Assembly (NCBI GenBank): GCA_965242535.1
Contig: OZ251458.1
Span: 3,286,001 to 3,350,000 of the forward strand
Direction of reading: 5' to 3'
From: VXRD01 sp965242535
GTDB lineage: Bacteria > Latescibacterota > UBA2968
DNA: 64,000 bases
A model generated the notes under the pieces. The model saw nothing but the letters and a program-made list of their open reading frames with translations. It searched no databases and was not told the origin of the DNA. Shown piece by piece: positions 1 to 8,712 of the stretch; positions within the stretch are counted from its first letter, which is position 1, and the number at the start of each line of letters is the position of its first letter. A program made the position numbers and the translations under genes.

Positions 1-96
1 GCGCAACCGGGGACCGAGATTGGATGCGGTTGCTAACTCGCCGAAGGGGAGCGCGCTAAGATGGCACTGGATTGATTAGTTGCGACGGAGTTGACC
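1..96. other. Leading segment without a supportable gene
   Basis: Only short open stretches run in from the left edge, and all stop before position 96. A ribosome binding site (GGAG, near 87-90) precedes the ATG at 97. I see no recognisable protein end here. Confidence 0.4.
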
Positions 97-864
97 ATGC
101 CGAGTATTCTATCCCATCATCGCCCCGATCCGAAAGCCTGTGCGGTTGCCCGCGCGGTCGAGGACTCGGTGCATCCGGATCGAGTCATCCTATTTGGCTC
201 GCGCGCCCGGGGCGATTTTAACGCGGATTCCGACATCGATCTGCTCATCGTCACAGATTCTGATCGGCAGGATAAGTGGGAATACGTGCGGAACAGCAAG
301 GTGGCGCATCGCAAGGGCGAGGAAGTGTACGGCCATCTGATCGGCGTGGATTTGGTTCACATGAGCGTGGATGCGTTTCACGATGGTCGTCGCGCGCGCA
401 ACCACCTCGCGGGTCAAGCCGTGCGCGATGGCTATGACGCGAATGGAGACAAAGTGAATTACGATAACCCCGAACCGACGAATTGGCCGGATATACGGCA
501 ACGTATTGCAAACGCCGAGCGGGAACTCCGCGTTTTGAATGATTTGGTGGAGGCCGATTCGGCCCAAGAAGCGATTGGCTTTCACGCGCAGCAGGCGATA
601 GAGAACGCGCTGAAGGGATGGATTTCCGCGCTGGATGCCGACTATGGGAACACCCACGACTTGGGAGAATTGATGGCGATAGTGCGCCAGCATCCCGGCG
701 AGAATGATACGCCGGCCGGTGAACAACTGACGTGGCTGACCAAGTATGCGGTGGAATACCGCTATGAGGGCGTGGTGGTGGCGATGGACGACCGTTTCGC
801 GTTGCTCAAAGGCGTTACCGAGACCGTGCAGGCCATCCTCGCACGCATCCGGATGCTGACTTGA
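97..864 (+). CDS. MNT nucleotidyltransferase-HEPN fusion protein, copy 1
   Basis: Residues about 20-110 form a minimal nucleotidyltransferase (MNT) domain with the signature LFGSRARGDFNADSDIDLL: the GS helix start and the DxD metal ligands are intact. Residues about 130-255 form a HEPN domain, recognised by FHAQQAIENALKGW, the following THDL, and YRYEG. In known MntA-HepT pairs the MNT enzyme adds AMP to a tyrosine of the HEPN toxin; here both are one chain. A canonical HEPN RNase motif (Rx4-6H) is not evident, so RNase activity is uncertain. I chose the ATG at 97, which has GGAG six bases upstream; a TTG at 91 is in frame. It is the first of four tandem paralogues and lies 15 bases before the next. 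Confidence 0.85.
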   Translation: MPSILSHHRPDPKACAVARAVEDSVHPDRVILFGSRARGDFNADSDIDLLIVTDSDRQDKWEYVRNSKVAHRKGEEVYGHLIGVDLVHMSVDAFHDGRRARNHLAGQAVRDGYDANGDKVNYDNPEPTNWPDIRQRIANAERELRVLNDLVEADSAQEAIGFHAQQAIENALKGWISALDADYGNTHDLGELMAIVRQHPGENDTPAGEQLTWLTKYAVEYRYEGVVVAMDDRFALLKGVTETVQAILARIRMLT

Positions 865-879
865 GATCGGAAAGTGACC

Positions 880-1707
880 ATGCCGAGTATTCTATCCCAA
901 CATCGCCCCGATCCGAAAGCCTGTGCGGTTGCTCGTGCGGTTGAGGACTCGGTGCATCCGGATCGGGTCATCCTATTTGGCTCTCGCGCCCGGGGCGATT
1001 TTAACGCGGATTCCGACATCGATCTGCTCATCGTCACAGACGCCGATCGGCGGGATAAGTGGGAGTACGTGCGAAATAGTGCCGTGGCACATCGCAAGGG
1101 CGAAGAAGTGTACGGTCATCTGATCGGCGTGGATTTGGTTCACATGAGCGTGGATGCGTTTCACGATGGTCGTCGCGCGCGCAATCACCTCGCGGGACAA
1201 GCCGTGCGCGATGGCTATGATGCGAATGGAGAGAAGGTGAATTACGACAATCCCGAACCGACGAATTGGCCGGATATACGGCAACGCATTGCAAACGCCG
1301 AGCGTCATCTCATCGACATGGAGGTTCTCGTTGAGGATTCCCGTTCTTCCCAAGAAATTATCGGATTCACCGCCCAACAGGCGATAGAGAACGCGCTGAA
1401 GGGGTGGATTTCCGCGCTGGATGCCGACTATGGGAACACCCACGACTTGGGCATCTTGATGGCGATAGTGCGCCAGCATCCCGAAGAACGCGATACGCCC
1501 GCTGGCGAACAACTGACGTGGCTGACCAAGTATGCGGTGGAATACCGCTATGAGGGTGTGGTGGTGGCGATGGACGACCGCTTCGCGTTGCTTGAAGGCG
1601 TCACCGAGACCGTGCATGCCATCCTCGCACGCATCCGTGCGTTGACCGAATCGAACAGCAATGGGAAGAGTTCCAGCAAAGAAGTCGACGATGAAACCAT
1701 ATCGTGA
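880..1707 (+). CDS. MNT nucleotidyltransferase-HEPN fusion protein, copy 2
   Basis: Nearly identical to copy 1 through the MNT domain (same GSRARGD and DSDID motif) and most of the HEPN domain. Differences are clustered. The HEPN helix after NAER reads HLIDMEVLVEDSRSSQEIIG instead of the ELRVLNDLVEADSAQ form, the GEL before MAIVRQH is GIL, and HPGEN is HPEER. It also has a unique polar C-terminal tail of about 20 residues (ESNSNGKSSSKEVDDETIS). The 3' end overlaps the DUF2442 gene by 17 bases, so the two are probably translationally coupled. Start at ATG 880 (GGAAAG upstream); a GTG at 874 is possible. Confidence 0.85.
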   Translation: MPSILSQHRPDPKACAVARAVEDSVHPDRVILFGSRARGDFNADSDIDLLIVTDADRRDKWEYVRNSAVAHRKGEEVYGHLIGVDLVHMSVDAFHDGRRARNHLAGQAVRDGYDANGEKVNYDNPEPTNWPDIRQRIANAERHLIDMEVLVEDSRSSQEIIGFTAQQAIENALKGWISALDADYGNTHDLGILMAIVRQHPEERDTPAGEQLTWLTKYAVEYRYEGVVVAMDDRFALLEGVTETVHAILARIRALTESNSNGKSSSKEVDDETIS

Positions 1708-1960
1708 AGTGACCGAGGTGCGTTTTGAAGGCGATGCTATGACCTTGCGAATCGATGGCGAGATCAAGGCGTTCAAGTTGGACGAGATTTCAGCCGCGCT
1801 TCAAAACGCATCCGAATTGGAAAAAACTACTTTTGAGCTTTCTCCCTCGGGATACGGCATTCACTGGCCGTTGCTCGATGAGGATTTGTCCATAGATGGG
1901 CTGTTGGGAATTGTCCATGCACCGCAAAGCAAGGCAGGTGTCGCGAGCCGCGAGCTATGA
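1691..1960 (+). CDS. DUF2442-like small protein
   Basis: An 89-residue acidic protein. The pattern (a beta strand with VRFEGDAMTLRIDGE, a middle helix, then YGIHWPLLDEDLSIDGLLG at the end) matches the DUF2442 family, whose members often sit in toxin-antitoxin-like or mobile loci and have no established biochemical role. The start at ATG 1691 lies inside the end of the preceding MNT-HEPN gene. It is the only non-paralogous gene in the 0-3.6 kb array. A role as an accessory or antitoxin-like partner of the fusion proteins is only a guess from position. Confidence 0.7.
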   Translation: MKPYREVTEVRFEGDAMTLRIDGEIKAFKLDEISAALQNASELEKTTFELSPSGYGIHWPLLDEDLSIDGLLGIVHAPQSKAGVASREL

Positions 1961-2008
1961 GACCGCGGCATCGGTTGCGAGTGCTTCCGCACCAAAAGAG
2001 AGTGAACC

Positions 2009-2776
2009 ATGCCAGACACTCAATTCTATCAGCGGCCCGATCCGAAAGCCTGTGCGGTTGCCCGTGCGGTTGAGGACTCGGTGCATCCAGCTCGGGTCAT
2101 CCTGTTCGGCTCTCGCGCCCGGGGCGATTTTAACGCGGATTCCGACATCGATCTGCTCATCGTCACAGACACTGATCGGCAGGATAAGTGGGAATACGTG
2201 CGAAACAGTAAAGTGGCGCATCGCAAGATCGAAGAAGTGTACGGCGATCTGATCGGCGTAGATTTGGTTCACATGAGCGTGGATGCGTTTCACGAAGGTC
2301 GTCGCGCACGCAACCACCTCGCGGGTCAAGCCGTGCGCGATGGCTATGATGCGAATGGAGAGAAGGTGAATTACGACAATCCCGAACCGACGAATTGGCC
2401 GGATATACGGCAGCGCATCGCAAACGCCGAGCGGGAACTCCGCGTTTTGAATGATTTGGTGGAGGCCGATTCTGCCCAAGAAGCGATTGGCTTTCACGCA
2501 CAACAGGCGATAGAGAACGCGCTGAAGGGATGGATTTCCGCGTTGGATGCCGACTATGGGAACACCCACGACTTGGCCGACTTGATGGCGATAGTGCGCC
2601 AGCATCCCGGCGAGAATGACACGCCGGCCGGTGAACAACTGACGTGGCTGACCAAGTATGCGGTGGAATACCGCTATGAGGGCGTGGTGGTGGCGATGGA
2701 CGACCGTTTCGCATTGCTCGAAGGCGTCACCGAGACCGTGCATGCCATCCTCGCACGCATTCAGATGCTGACCTGA
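2009..2776 (+). CDS. MNT nucleotidyltransferase-HEPN fusion protein, copy 3
   Basis: A 255-residue copy with a different N-terminus (MPDTQFYQ instead of MPSILSHH) and then the common MNT sequence; the GSRARGD and DSDID motifs are intact. It differs from copies 1 and 2 in the MNT helix (KIEEVYGDLIG for KGEEVYGHLIG) and shares ELRVLNDLVEADSAQ with copy 1. ATG 2009 is preceded by AAAGAGAG. There are 48 bases between the DUF2442 stop and this start, containing no other signal I recognise. Copy 4 follows 15 bases after the stop. Confidence 0.85.
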   Translation: MPDTQFYQRPDPKACAVARAVEDSVHPARVILFGSRARGDFNADSDIDLLIVTDTDRQDKWEYVRNSKVAHRKIEEVYGDLIGVDLVHMSVDAFHEGRRARNHLAGQAVRDGYDANGEKVNYDNPEPTNWPDIRQRIANAERELRVLNDLVEADSAQEAIGFHAQQAIENALKGWISALDADYGNTHDLADLMAIVRQHPGENDTPAGEQLTWLTKYAVEYRYEGVVVAMDDRFALLEGVTETVHAILARIQMLT

Positions 2777-2791
2777 AATCGGAAAATGACC

Positions 2792-3571
2792 ATGCCGAGT
2801 ATTCTATGCCAACATCGCCCCGATCCGAAAGCCTGTGCGGTTGCCCGCGCGGTTGAGGACTCGGTGCATCCGGATCGGGTCATCCTGTTCGGCTCTCGCG
2901 CCCGGGGCGATTTTAACGCGGATTCCGACATCGATCTGCTCATCGTCACAGACACTGATCGGCAGGATAAGTGGGAATACGTGCGAAACAGTAAAGTGGC
3001 GCATCGCAAGATCGAAGAAGTGTACGGCGATCTGATCGGCGTAGATTTGGTTCACATGAGCGTGGATGCGTTTCACGATGGCCGCCGCGCGCGCAATCAC
3101 CTCGCGGGACAAGCCGTGCGCGATGGCTATGATGCGAATGGAGACAAAGTGAATTACGATAATCCCGAACCGACGAATTGGCCGGATATACGGCAACGCA
3201 TTGCAAACGCCGAGCGGGAACTCCGCGTTTTGAATATCCTCGTTGAAGGAGACGCCGATCAAGAAGCGATTGGCTTCCACGCACAGCAGGCGATAGAGAA
3301 CGCGCTGAAGGGATGGATTTCCGCGTTGGATGCCGACTACGGGAACACCCACGACTTGGCCGACTTGATGGCGATAGTGCGCCAGCATCCCGGCGAGAAT
3401 GATACGCCCGCCGGTGAACAACTGACGTGGCTGACCAAGTATGCAGTGGAATACCGCTATGAGGGCGTGGTGGTGGCGATGGACGACCGTTTCGCGTTGC
3501 TTGAAGGCGTCACCGAGACCGTGCATGCCATCCTCGCACGCATCCAGATGCTGACCAAAGGAGAAGGATGA
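2792..3571 (+). CDS. MNT nucleotidyltransferase-HEPN fusion protein, copy 4
   Basis: Last copy of the array. The MNT region matches copy 3 (KIEEVYGDLIG), the N-terminus matches copies 1 and 2 (MPSIL), and the HEPN variable helix is unique (ELRVLNILVEGDADQ). So the copy is mosaic with respect to its neighbours, as expected after unequal crossing over or gene conversion. The end carries a short KGEG extension. The ATG at 2786 is an equally possible start; I prefer 2792 by analogy with copies 1 and 2. The gldG-like gene starts 56 bases downstream. Confidence 0.85.
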   Translation: MPSILCQHRPDPKACAVARAVEDSVHPDRVILFGSRARGDFNADSDIDLLIVTDTDRQDKWEYVRNSKVAHRKIEEVYGDLIGVDLVHMSVDAFHDGRRARNHLAGQAVRDGYDANGDKVNYDNPEPTNWPDIRQRIANAERELRVLNILVEGDADQEAIGFHAQQAIENALKGWISALDADYGNTHDLADLMAIVRQHPGENDTPAGEQLTWLTKYAVEYRYEGVVVAMDDRFALLEGVTETVHAILARIQMLTKGEG

Positions 3572-3627
3572 GGATCGAGTAGGGCTTTGGAGTTTATTGT
3601 CTTTCGTCATTTTGATTGGGTAGGGCT

Positions 3628-5016
3628 ATGTCCAAATTTTTCTCGCATCGAACCTTGAAATACGGCTCCAATGCCCTTGCGATAGTGTTGATCGCGCTGG
3701 GCATTTTGGCGGCGGTCAATTTTTTGACCACGCGCTATCACGCGCGCTTTGACCTGACCGCGCGCGGGCTTTATACCCTATCGCCCAAAACGGTGTCGCT
3801 TTTGGAAAACTTGTCGGAAGATGTCAATGTCGTGGCGTTTTTCCGCGAGGCAGAACGGCGCGATTACGAGCACCTGCTCGAGCAATACGCCTATCATTCG
3901 CGGCGATTTGCGTATCGATTCGTCGATCCGGACCGAGAGCCGGTAGAGGCCAAGCGATACACGGTGACGCGGTATGGCGTTTCGGTGATCGAATACGGCT
4001 ATCGGGAAGAACGCGTCGAGGAAGCGTCCGAAAAAGCGTTGACCAATGCCATTGCGCGCTTGGCGAGTGACGAGCGGCACGTGGTCTATTTTGTGGGCGG
4101 GCACGATGAGGCGCATCCCGACGATCAATCGGAGACGGGATTTTCAAAAGCCAAGCAGTTGCTCATCGAAGGCAATCACGACGTGCGCCCGTCCCTCGTA
4201 TTGGCACAAATGCAAGGCGTGCCCAAAGACTGCGATGCGCTGATCGTCGCGGGGCCCAAACGCCCGTTTTTGCCCGCCGAGGTCGATGCTTTGGCGACCT
4301 ATCTCGAACAGGGCGGCGCGGCGTTCTTTTTGTTGGATCCCCTCGTCGCCACCGGGCTCGAGCCGCTGTTGAAAAAGTGGTCTGTCGGCTTGCGAGACGA
4401 TTTTGTGGTGGATAAGAGCGATGTGCTGCCTGGCGCGGATTTTTCCGTTCCCGTGGCCACGCATTACAGCAAACACCCCATTACGGATAGGCACTCGGGG
4501 TTGCAGACCTTTTATCCCTTGACCCGGTCGATGGCGCGCGCGGGGTCTTTGCCGGGCGCAGAGGTTTCTTCGCTGGTGCTGTCCTCGCCGCACAGTTGGA
4601 GCGAGACGCATTTGGACGCCCTCCACGATAAAGACGCGGATGCGGTGGAATACACATCGGGCGCCGACCGCCCGGGCCCGTTGTGGCTGGCGATGGCGGT
4701 TGAAGGGCCGGTGACGATGGCGGTAAAAGCCGGGGCCGAGCGGCGCGGCGCACGGGCGCGCATGGTGGTCTTTGGCGATTCGGATTTTGCGAGCAACCGC
4801 TTCGTGGAAAAGGTGGGTAATGGCGATTTGTTTATGAATGCGACGAACTGGTTGCTCAGGGCGCGCGATAAAATTACCATTCGGCCCAAAAGCACGCGCC
4901 ATCGCCCGCTCACACTCGCGCCGGGCGATGACTTTTGGTTTCGCTGGGTGTATTGGCTGGCGTTGCCGGCCATTCCCGTTGTCGCAGGGGTGCTGGTTTG
5001 GTTAAGGAGAAGGTGA
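3628..5016 (+). CDS. GldG-like ABC-transporter-associated protein
   Basis: A 462-residue protein with an N-terminal membrane anchor (about residues 15-35, ALAIVLIALGILAAVNFL), then FDLTARGLYTLSPKTVSLL, the hallmark of the GldG/ABC_transp_aux family. A large extracytoplasmic region follows (YFVGGHDEAHP, DALIVAGPKRPF, GGAAFFLLDPL, VVFGDSDFASN), and a C-terminal transmembrane helix ends in LVWLRRR. Family members act with an ABC ATPase and permease of unknown substrate; neither is in the window. Its usual neighbour, the DUF4340 protein, lies about 2 kb downstream, separated by mobile DNA. ATG 3628 fits the anchor; a TTG at 3616 is in frame. Confidence 0.85.
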   Translation: MSKFFSHRTLKYGSNALAIVLIALGILAAVNFLTTRYHARFDLTARGLYTLSPKTVSLLENLSEDVNVVAFFREAERRDYEHLLEQYAYHSRRFAYRFVDPDREPVEAKRYTVTRYGVSVIEYGYREERVEEASEKALTNAIARLASDERHVVYFVGGHDEAHPDDQSETGFSKAKQLLIEGNHDVRPSLVLAQMQGVPKDCDALIVAGPKRPFLPAEVDALATYLEQGGAAFFLLDPLVATGLEPLLKKWSVGLRDDFVVDKSDVLPGADFSVPVATHYSKHPITDRHSGLQTFYPLTRSMARAGSLPGAEVSSLVLSSPHSWSETHLDALHDKDADAVEYTSGADRPGPLWLAMAVEGPVTMAVKAGAERRGARARMVVFGDSDFASNRFVEKVGNGDLFMNATNWLLRARDKITIRPKSTRHRPLTLAPGDDFWFRWVYWLALPAIPVVAGVLVWLRRR

Positions 5017-5325
5017 GAGGCGAGAGGCGAGAGACGGGAGACGGGAGACGGGAGAGGTGAAAGGCGAAAGGCGGGAGAGGCGAGAAGCAATCGCAATCGT
5101 AGGGACAGGCCCCCGTGCCTGTCCGAAGATACAAGAGGCAAAAGGTGAAAGGTGAAAGGCGAAAGGCGAAAGGCGGGAGAGGGGAGAAAGGGGAGAAGTT
5201 AGCGGCTATCGGCCCGCTGTCTCTGGCGAGTGGTTTGTGATTAGCTCCCCGTATCAGTCGTAGGGACAGGCCCCCGTGCCTGTCCAAAATCGAGATAGTA
5301 GACCGTAGGGACGATGCCCCTACTC
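5017..5325. repeat. Purine-rich run plus two REP-like palindromes
   Basis: No gene. Right after the gldG-like stop comes a GGGAGAC/GGCGAAA purine-rich repeat (5017-5090 and 5140-5200). Two copies of the REP-like palindrome (core GGGACAGGCCCCCGTGCC) lie at about 5098-5124 and 5259-5285, and a related palindrome GTAGGGACGATGCCCCTAC is at 5305-5323. The last was the target for the 432-bp element that starts at 5326. Confidence 0.8.
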
Positions 5326-5478
5326 ATCTGTACCAACTAAATACTCCGTAAATTAAATGATACCAAATTTTGATAGGCACAAATCAACTCCTGCATGGCT
5401 CGCTTTTCTAAAACGTTTGGTCCGAAAGCATCGTGGGTTGCCTTTGATGCCTTCGGCGACTTACTTTTTGTCTACAGC

Positions 5479-6674
5479 CATGCTACGCGACAAAAAATAA
5501 AGACCTGTGCAAAATCCGAAAAAGAGTTAGATTTAAGTTGACCGCAAAAACCCTCACCCCTTCTCAGAAAGCACAGGTCTATGTCGGATCAAGTTATGCA
5601 ACTATACCCCATCCTGCAAGCGCATTTTCCTTGGCATAAAGCCCGGGTGACCTTCCTCTCGGCCTTTCTCTTGGCTTTGATGAAAGTGACGACCGTCAAT
5701 TTGACCAAACTGGCTAATGCGCTCAATGGCAAAGTGAAGCAAAAATCCAACTACCGCAGAATCCAGCGTTTTTTCGCCGAGTTCACGTTGCCGGAAGATT
5801 GGGCAACGGGCTTGATTCTGCATCTCTTACCGGTCAAATCGGATTTTATCCTCGCCATGGACCGGACCCAGTGGTCATTGGGTAAGGTGTCGATCAATCT
5901 CCTGACCGTGGGCATCCTCTATCGAGACATGGCGTTTCCCATTTGCTTCAAGATGCTCAACAAAAAGGGCAACTCGAGCACGCAAGAGCGCATAGCCCTC
6001 ATGGAACGGGTCCGTCAACACATCAAGACCTGTAAGATTCGCGCCTTGGTAGCCGACCGCGAATTTATTGGGCGAGAGTGGTTTAAGTGGTTGACCGAAA
6101 ACAACATGCCTTTTGTCATTCGCCTCAAAGAAAACGCGCTCCTCGAAACGGGACAAAACGCGATCCCGTTGAAAAAACGATTCGCCAATCTGACCTTGAA
6201 TCAGCAAACGACCTTGCCAAAACCCGGGCGCGTCTATGGACAATCGCTCTCTTTATCGGCCATCCGATGCCCAGAGGAATGGGTGATGGTCGGTAGCAAC
6301 ACACCGGACATTGACGCACTCTTGACCTACAAAAAACGATGGCGCATTGAAGTCCTCTTCGCCAACCTCAAACGCCGAGGCTTTGATCTCGAACAGACCC
6401 ATCTCACCGACGCCGACCGCATCGAAAAACTCATCGCCCTGTTGACCCTCGCCGTGTGTTGGGCCCATCTCATGGGCGAAGAGAGAGCCCACCATACCCC
6501 GCTCAAAATAAAAAACCATGATAAGAAAGAGAAAAGTCTCTTTCGATATGGACTCGATTATCTGCAATATGTCCTTTTGAATATCCAAGACCACGCACGC
6601 ACGTTTCAACGCGGTCTGAAAATCCTAAAAGAAGCACGGTTTTTACCCGATTCTTAGTTTTGTCGCGTAGTATG
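5479..6674 (+). mobile_element. IS4-family insertion sequence, intact
   Basis: 1196 bp long, bounded by 17-bp inverted repeats CATGCTACGCGACAAAA (5479-5495) and TTTTGTCGCGTAGTATG (6658-6674), which match at 16 of 17 positions. A 9-bp target duplication GTCTACAGC flanks it (5470-5478 and 6675-6683). One full-length transposase gene fills it, with its stop codon directly against the right inverted repeat. It sits inside the 432-bp element. A diverged left end of the same type is found at 20682-20802. Confidence 0.95.
5581..6657 (+). CDS. IS4-family DDE transposase
   Basis: 358 residues with an RNase H-like DDE fold: first Asp in ILAMDRTQW, second in ALVADREFIG, Glu in YKKRWRIEVLFANLKRRG. That last segment is the Y-(2)-R-(3)-E-(6)-K signature of the IS4 family. 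Length and the 9-bp target duplication fit the family. The frame is uninterrupted, so the element may be active. The ATG at 5581 follows the left end by about 85 bases; the stop at 6655-6657 touches the right inverted repeat. Confidence 0.95.
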   Translation: MSDQVMQLYPILQAHFPWHKARVTFLSAFLLALMKVTTVNLTKLANALNGKVKQKSNYRRIQRFFAEFTLPEDWATGLILHLLPVKSDFILAMDRTQWSLGKVSINLLTVGILYRDMAFPICFKMLNKKGNSSTQERIALMERVRQHIKTCKIRALVADREFIGREWFKWLTENNMPFVIRLKENALLETGQNAIPLKKRFANLTLNQQTTLPKPGRVYGQSLSLSAIRCPEEWVMVGSNTPDIDALLTYKKRWRIEVLFANLKRRGFDLEQTHLTDADRIEKLIALLTLAVCWAHLMGEERAHHTPLKIKNHDKKEKSLFRYGLDYLQYVLLNIQDHARTFQRGLKILKEARFLPDS

Positions 6675-7023
6675 GTCTACAGCAACAAAAAGTAGGCGAG
6701 CGGGGTACAACTGCCCCAGCAGTTCAAAAATGCCGCTCTCATGCGCCGAGGGGCTAGCACAGCGCAAAGCGCTTTTGTAGTAGCACGACATGCGTTGGCC
6801 TGCGAAGTGGATTGCAAAATGGATGTGGGTTGCGAGACGGACTTGCGCGCTGTGCCCGATGGCTTTCGTTGATGGACTTTTAGGATCGCATGTTTGGCGA
6901 TGGCTTCTCTGAAGGACGGTGGAACTGCAAAACGTCCCGATAAGGAATGAGTTGGTACAAATGTGCCCCTACTTTGCCACCCCGAGGCGATGTAGGTACT
7001 GACTACGGATTTTGGAGGTAGGC

Positions 7024-8373
7024 ATGAAAATAACCGCGATTTTGGCGGTTTTGCTTTTGGGCTTGGTGGGCTTTGTGCTTTTGGTCGAACGCCCCAAAAT
7101 GGCCGAGGAGCAACGCGCGGCACAGGCCGAAAATGCGTTTATCGACGTCGCGCGGCATCGCGTTGCGCGGTTGACATTGACCAATGACTACGGGCGATTT
7201 GTCGCTGAAAAACGCGGGAATGAGTGGATGTTGGTCGCGCCGATAAAAGCGCCTGCCGATTGGATCGAATTTGAAGGCATGATCGAGATCGCGCAATTAG
7301 TCGAGCGCGGGCGGGTCGTGGTCGACGAAGGCGATTACGATGGGGTGGCCCTCGCGGATTTTGGGCTGGCGCCGCCCGTGGTCGCGGTGCGATTCGAGCC
7401 GCTATCGGGCGATCCCGTGGGGTTGTTTTTCGGCGATGACATTCCGTCTAAGCAGGCGTGCTATTTGACGTGGTCGGGCGGGAAGAAGATCGCGTTGACG
7501 AAGAAGAAGTACCGCGCGCGGTTCAACCGACCGCTGATGGCCCTGCGCGATACGCGGGTCGTTCCCTTTGATCCGGACGCGGTGACGCGGGCGCGCATCG
7601 AGACGCCCGAGCGGACGTACGAGGTGGTGCGAGATGGGCTGAACTGGCATCTCGTCGCGCCGATACAAGCGCGGGCAGACGAGCGCGAGGTGTTGAAGTT
7701 GTTGGGAAAATTGAAAGACGAGCGCGTGGCGTCGTTTCACAAAGAGGTGGTGGATGACCCGGTGGCGTACGGGTTCGACGATCCGAATTACGAGGTGGTG
7801 CTGCACCGCGGAGAAGGCGATGCGCCCCTGACGCTGGCGCTGGGCAAGCGCGCTTCTGACCAACGCCTGAAGCTGTGGTACGGTCGGGTGCTGGGCCGAC
7901 CGCAGGTGTTTATCGTCGAGCAGTTCCTGACGGAATCCCTGGATGTGCCGCTGACGCAGTTGCGCTACAAGCGCGTGTTTGAGTTCGACAGGACCGGGAT
8001 CGACCGCGTGCGCTTGGCCTATCCGGACAGCGCGATCACCTGCGCGAGGGACAGCGCGGGCGCGTGGGATGTGATGACGCCGAGCGGGCGCATCGCCGAT
8101 GCGGGGGTGGATGATTTGATCGACCGCGTCCACAATTTGGTCGTGGCCGAGTTTCTCGATCGCACGGATGGATCGCCAGCGCGTTACGGCTTGGATGATC
8201 CCGCGTTGAAAATTTCGCTTTGGCGGGGCGACGCATTGGTTCAAGAACTGACCATTGGACGAGCCGAAAAGTTGTGGTACGGCACGGCCAAGACGTTTGC
8301 AGACGTGGTGGTGTTACCGCATTCGGCGATGGCATGGTTGCGACTCGATTGGGCGACGAGAGAAGGAGCATAA
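7024..8373 (+). CDS. DUF4340 domain protein
   Basis: 449 residues. An N-terminal membrane anchor (ITAILAVLLLGLVGFVLLVE) is followed by repeated beta-rich units with the family's signatures: VARLTLTNDYGRFVAEKRGNEW, WMLVAPIKAPAD, FGLAPPVVAVRF, then again GLNWHLVAPIQARAD, YGFDDPNYEVVL and YGLDDPALKISLW. DUF4340 proteins normally follow GldG-like genes and are assumed to be periplasmic or surface partners of that ABC complex; no enzymatic role is known. Start ATG 7024 has a strong GGAGG five bases upstream. The TAA stop lies inside the apparent 5-bp duplication (ATAAG) of the next repeat element. Confidence 0.85.
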   Translation: MKITAILAVLLLGLVGFVLLVERPKMAEEQRAAQAENAFIDVARHRVARLTLTNDYGRFVAEKRGNEWMLVAPIKAPADWIEFEGMIEIAQLVERGRVVVDEGDYDGVALADFGLAPPVVAVRFEPLSGDPVGLFFGDDIPSKQACYLTWSGGKKIALTKKKYRARFNRPLMALRDTRVVPFDPDAVTRARIETPERTYEVVRDGLNWHLVAPIQARADEREVLKLLGKLKDERVASFHKEVVDDPVAYGFDDPNYEVVLHRGEGDAPLTLALGKRASDQRLKLWYGRVLGRPQVFIVEQFLTESLDVPLTQLRYKRVFEFDRTGIDRVRLAYPDSAITCARDSAGAWDVMTPSGRIADAGVDDLIDRVHNLVVAEFLDRTDGSPARYGLDDPALKISLWRGDALVQELTIGRAEKLWYGTAKTFADVVVLPHSAMAWLRLDWATREGA

Positions 8374-8712
8374 GTACTCTGTAAATTAAATAATTTGGGA
8401 TTTCGATTTTTCAAGAGCGTGACGGACGTGATGCCGTACATCAAAGAAGCCATCGTCCAACATGCCATCCCAAAAGCCCATCACCGAAAGCCATCAGGCA
8501 CAGCGCGCAAGTCCGTCTCGCAACCCACATCCATTTTGCAACCTACTTTGCAGGCTGACTCATGTCGTCCTGCTACAAAAGCGATTTGCGCTGTGCAAGC
8601 CCCTCGGCGCATGAGAGCGGCATTTTTTGCCTACTTTTTTTTGCTGTTGAAAAAAAGTAGGTCGCCGAAGGCATCGAAGGCAACCCACGATGCTTTCGGA
8701 CCAAACGCTTTA

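Larger units (their letters stand above)
5326..6962. repeat. 432-bp terminal-inverted-repeat element (copy A), interrupted by an IS
   Basis: The ends are ATCTGTACCAACTAA (5326-5340) and GTTGGTACAAAT (6951-6962), inverted. Flanking 12-mers (5314-5325 and 6963-6974) match at 10 of 12 positions, so they are a worn target-site duplication. Removing the IS and its 9-bp duplication (1205 bp) leaves exactly 432 bp, the same length as copy F at 46401-46832. The interior shares blocks with the copies at 8.4, 12.9, 29.9 and 46.4 kb (for example GCCGCTCTCATGCGCCGAGG). There is no coding capacity of its own, so it is a non-autonomous, MITE-like element. Confidence 0.85.

Noticed and set aside
97..3571. 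Active HEPN RNase toxins
   Set aside because: I looked for the Rx4-6H motif in the HEPN half of all four copies and could not find it, so I do not claim RNase activity.
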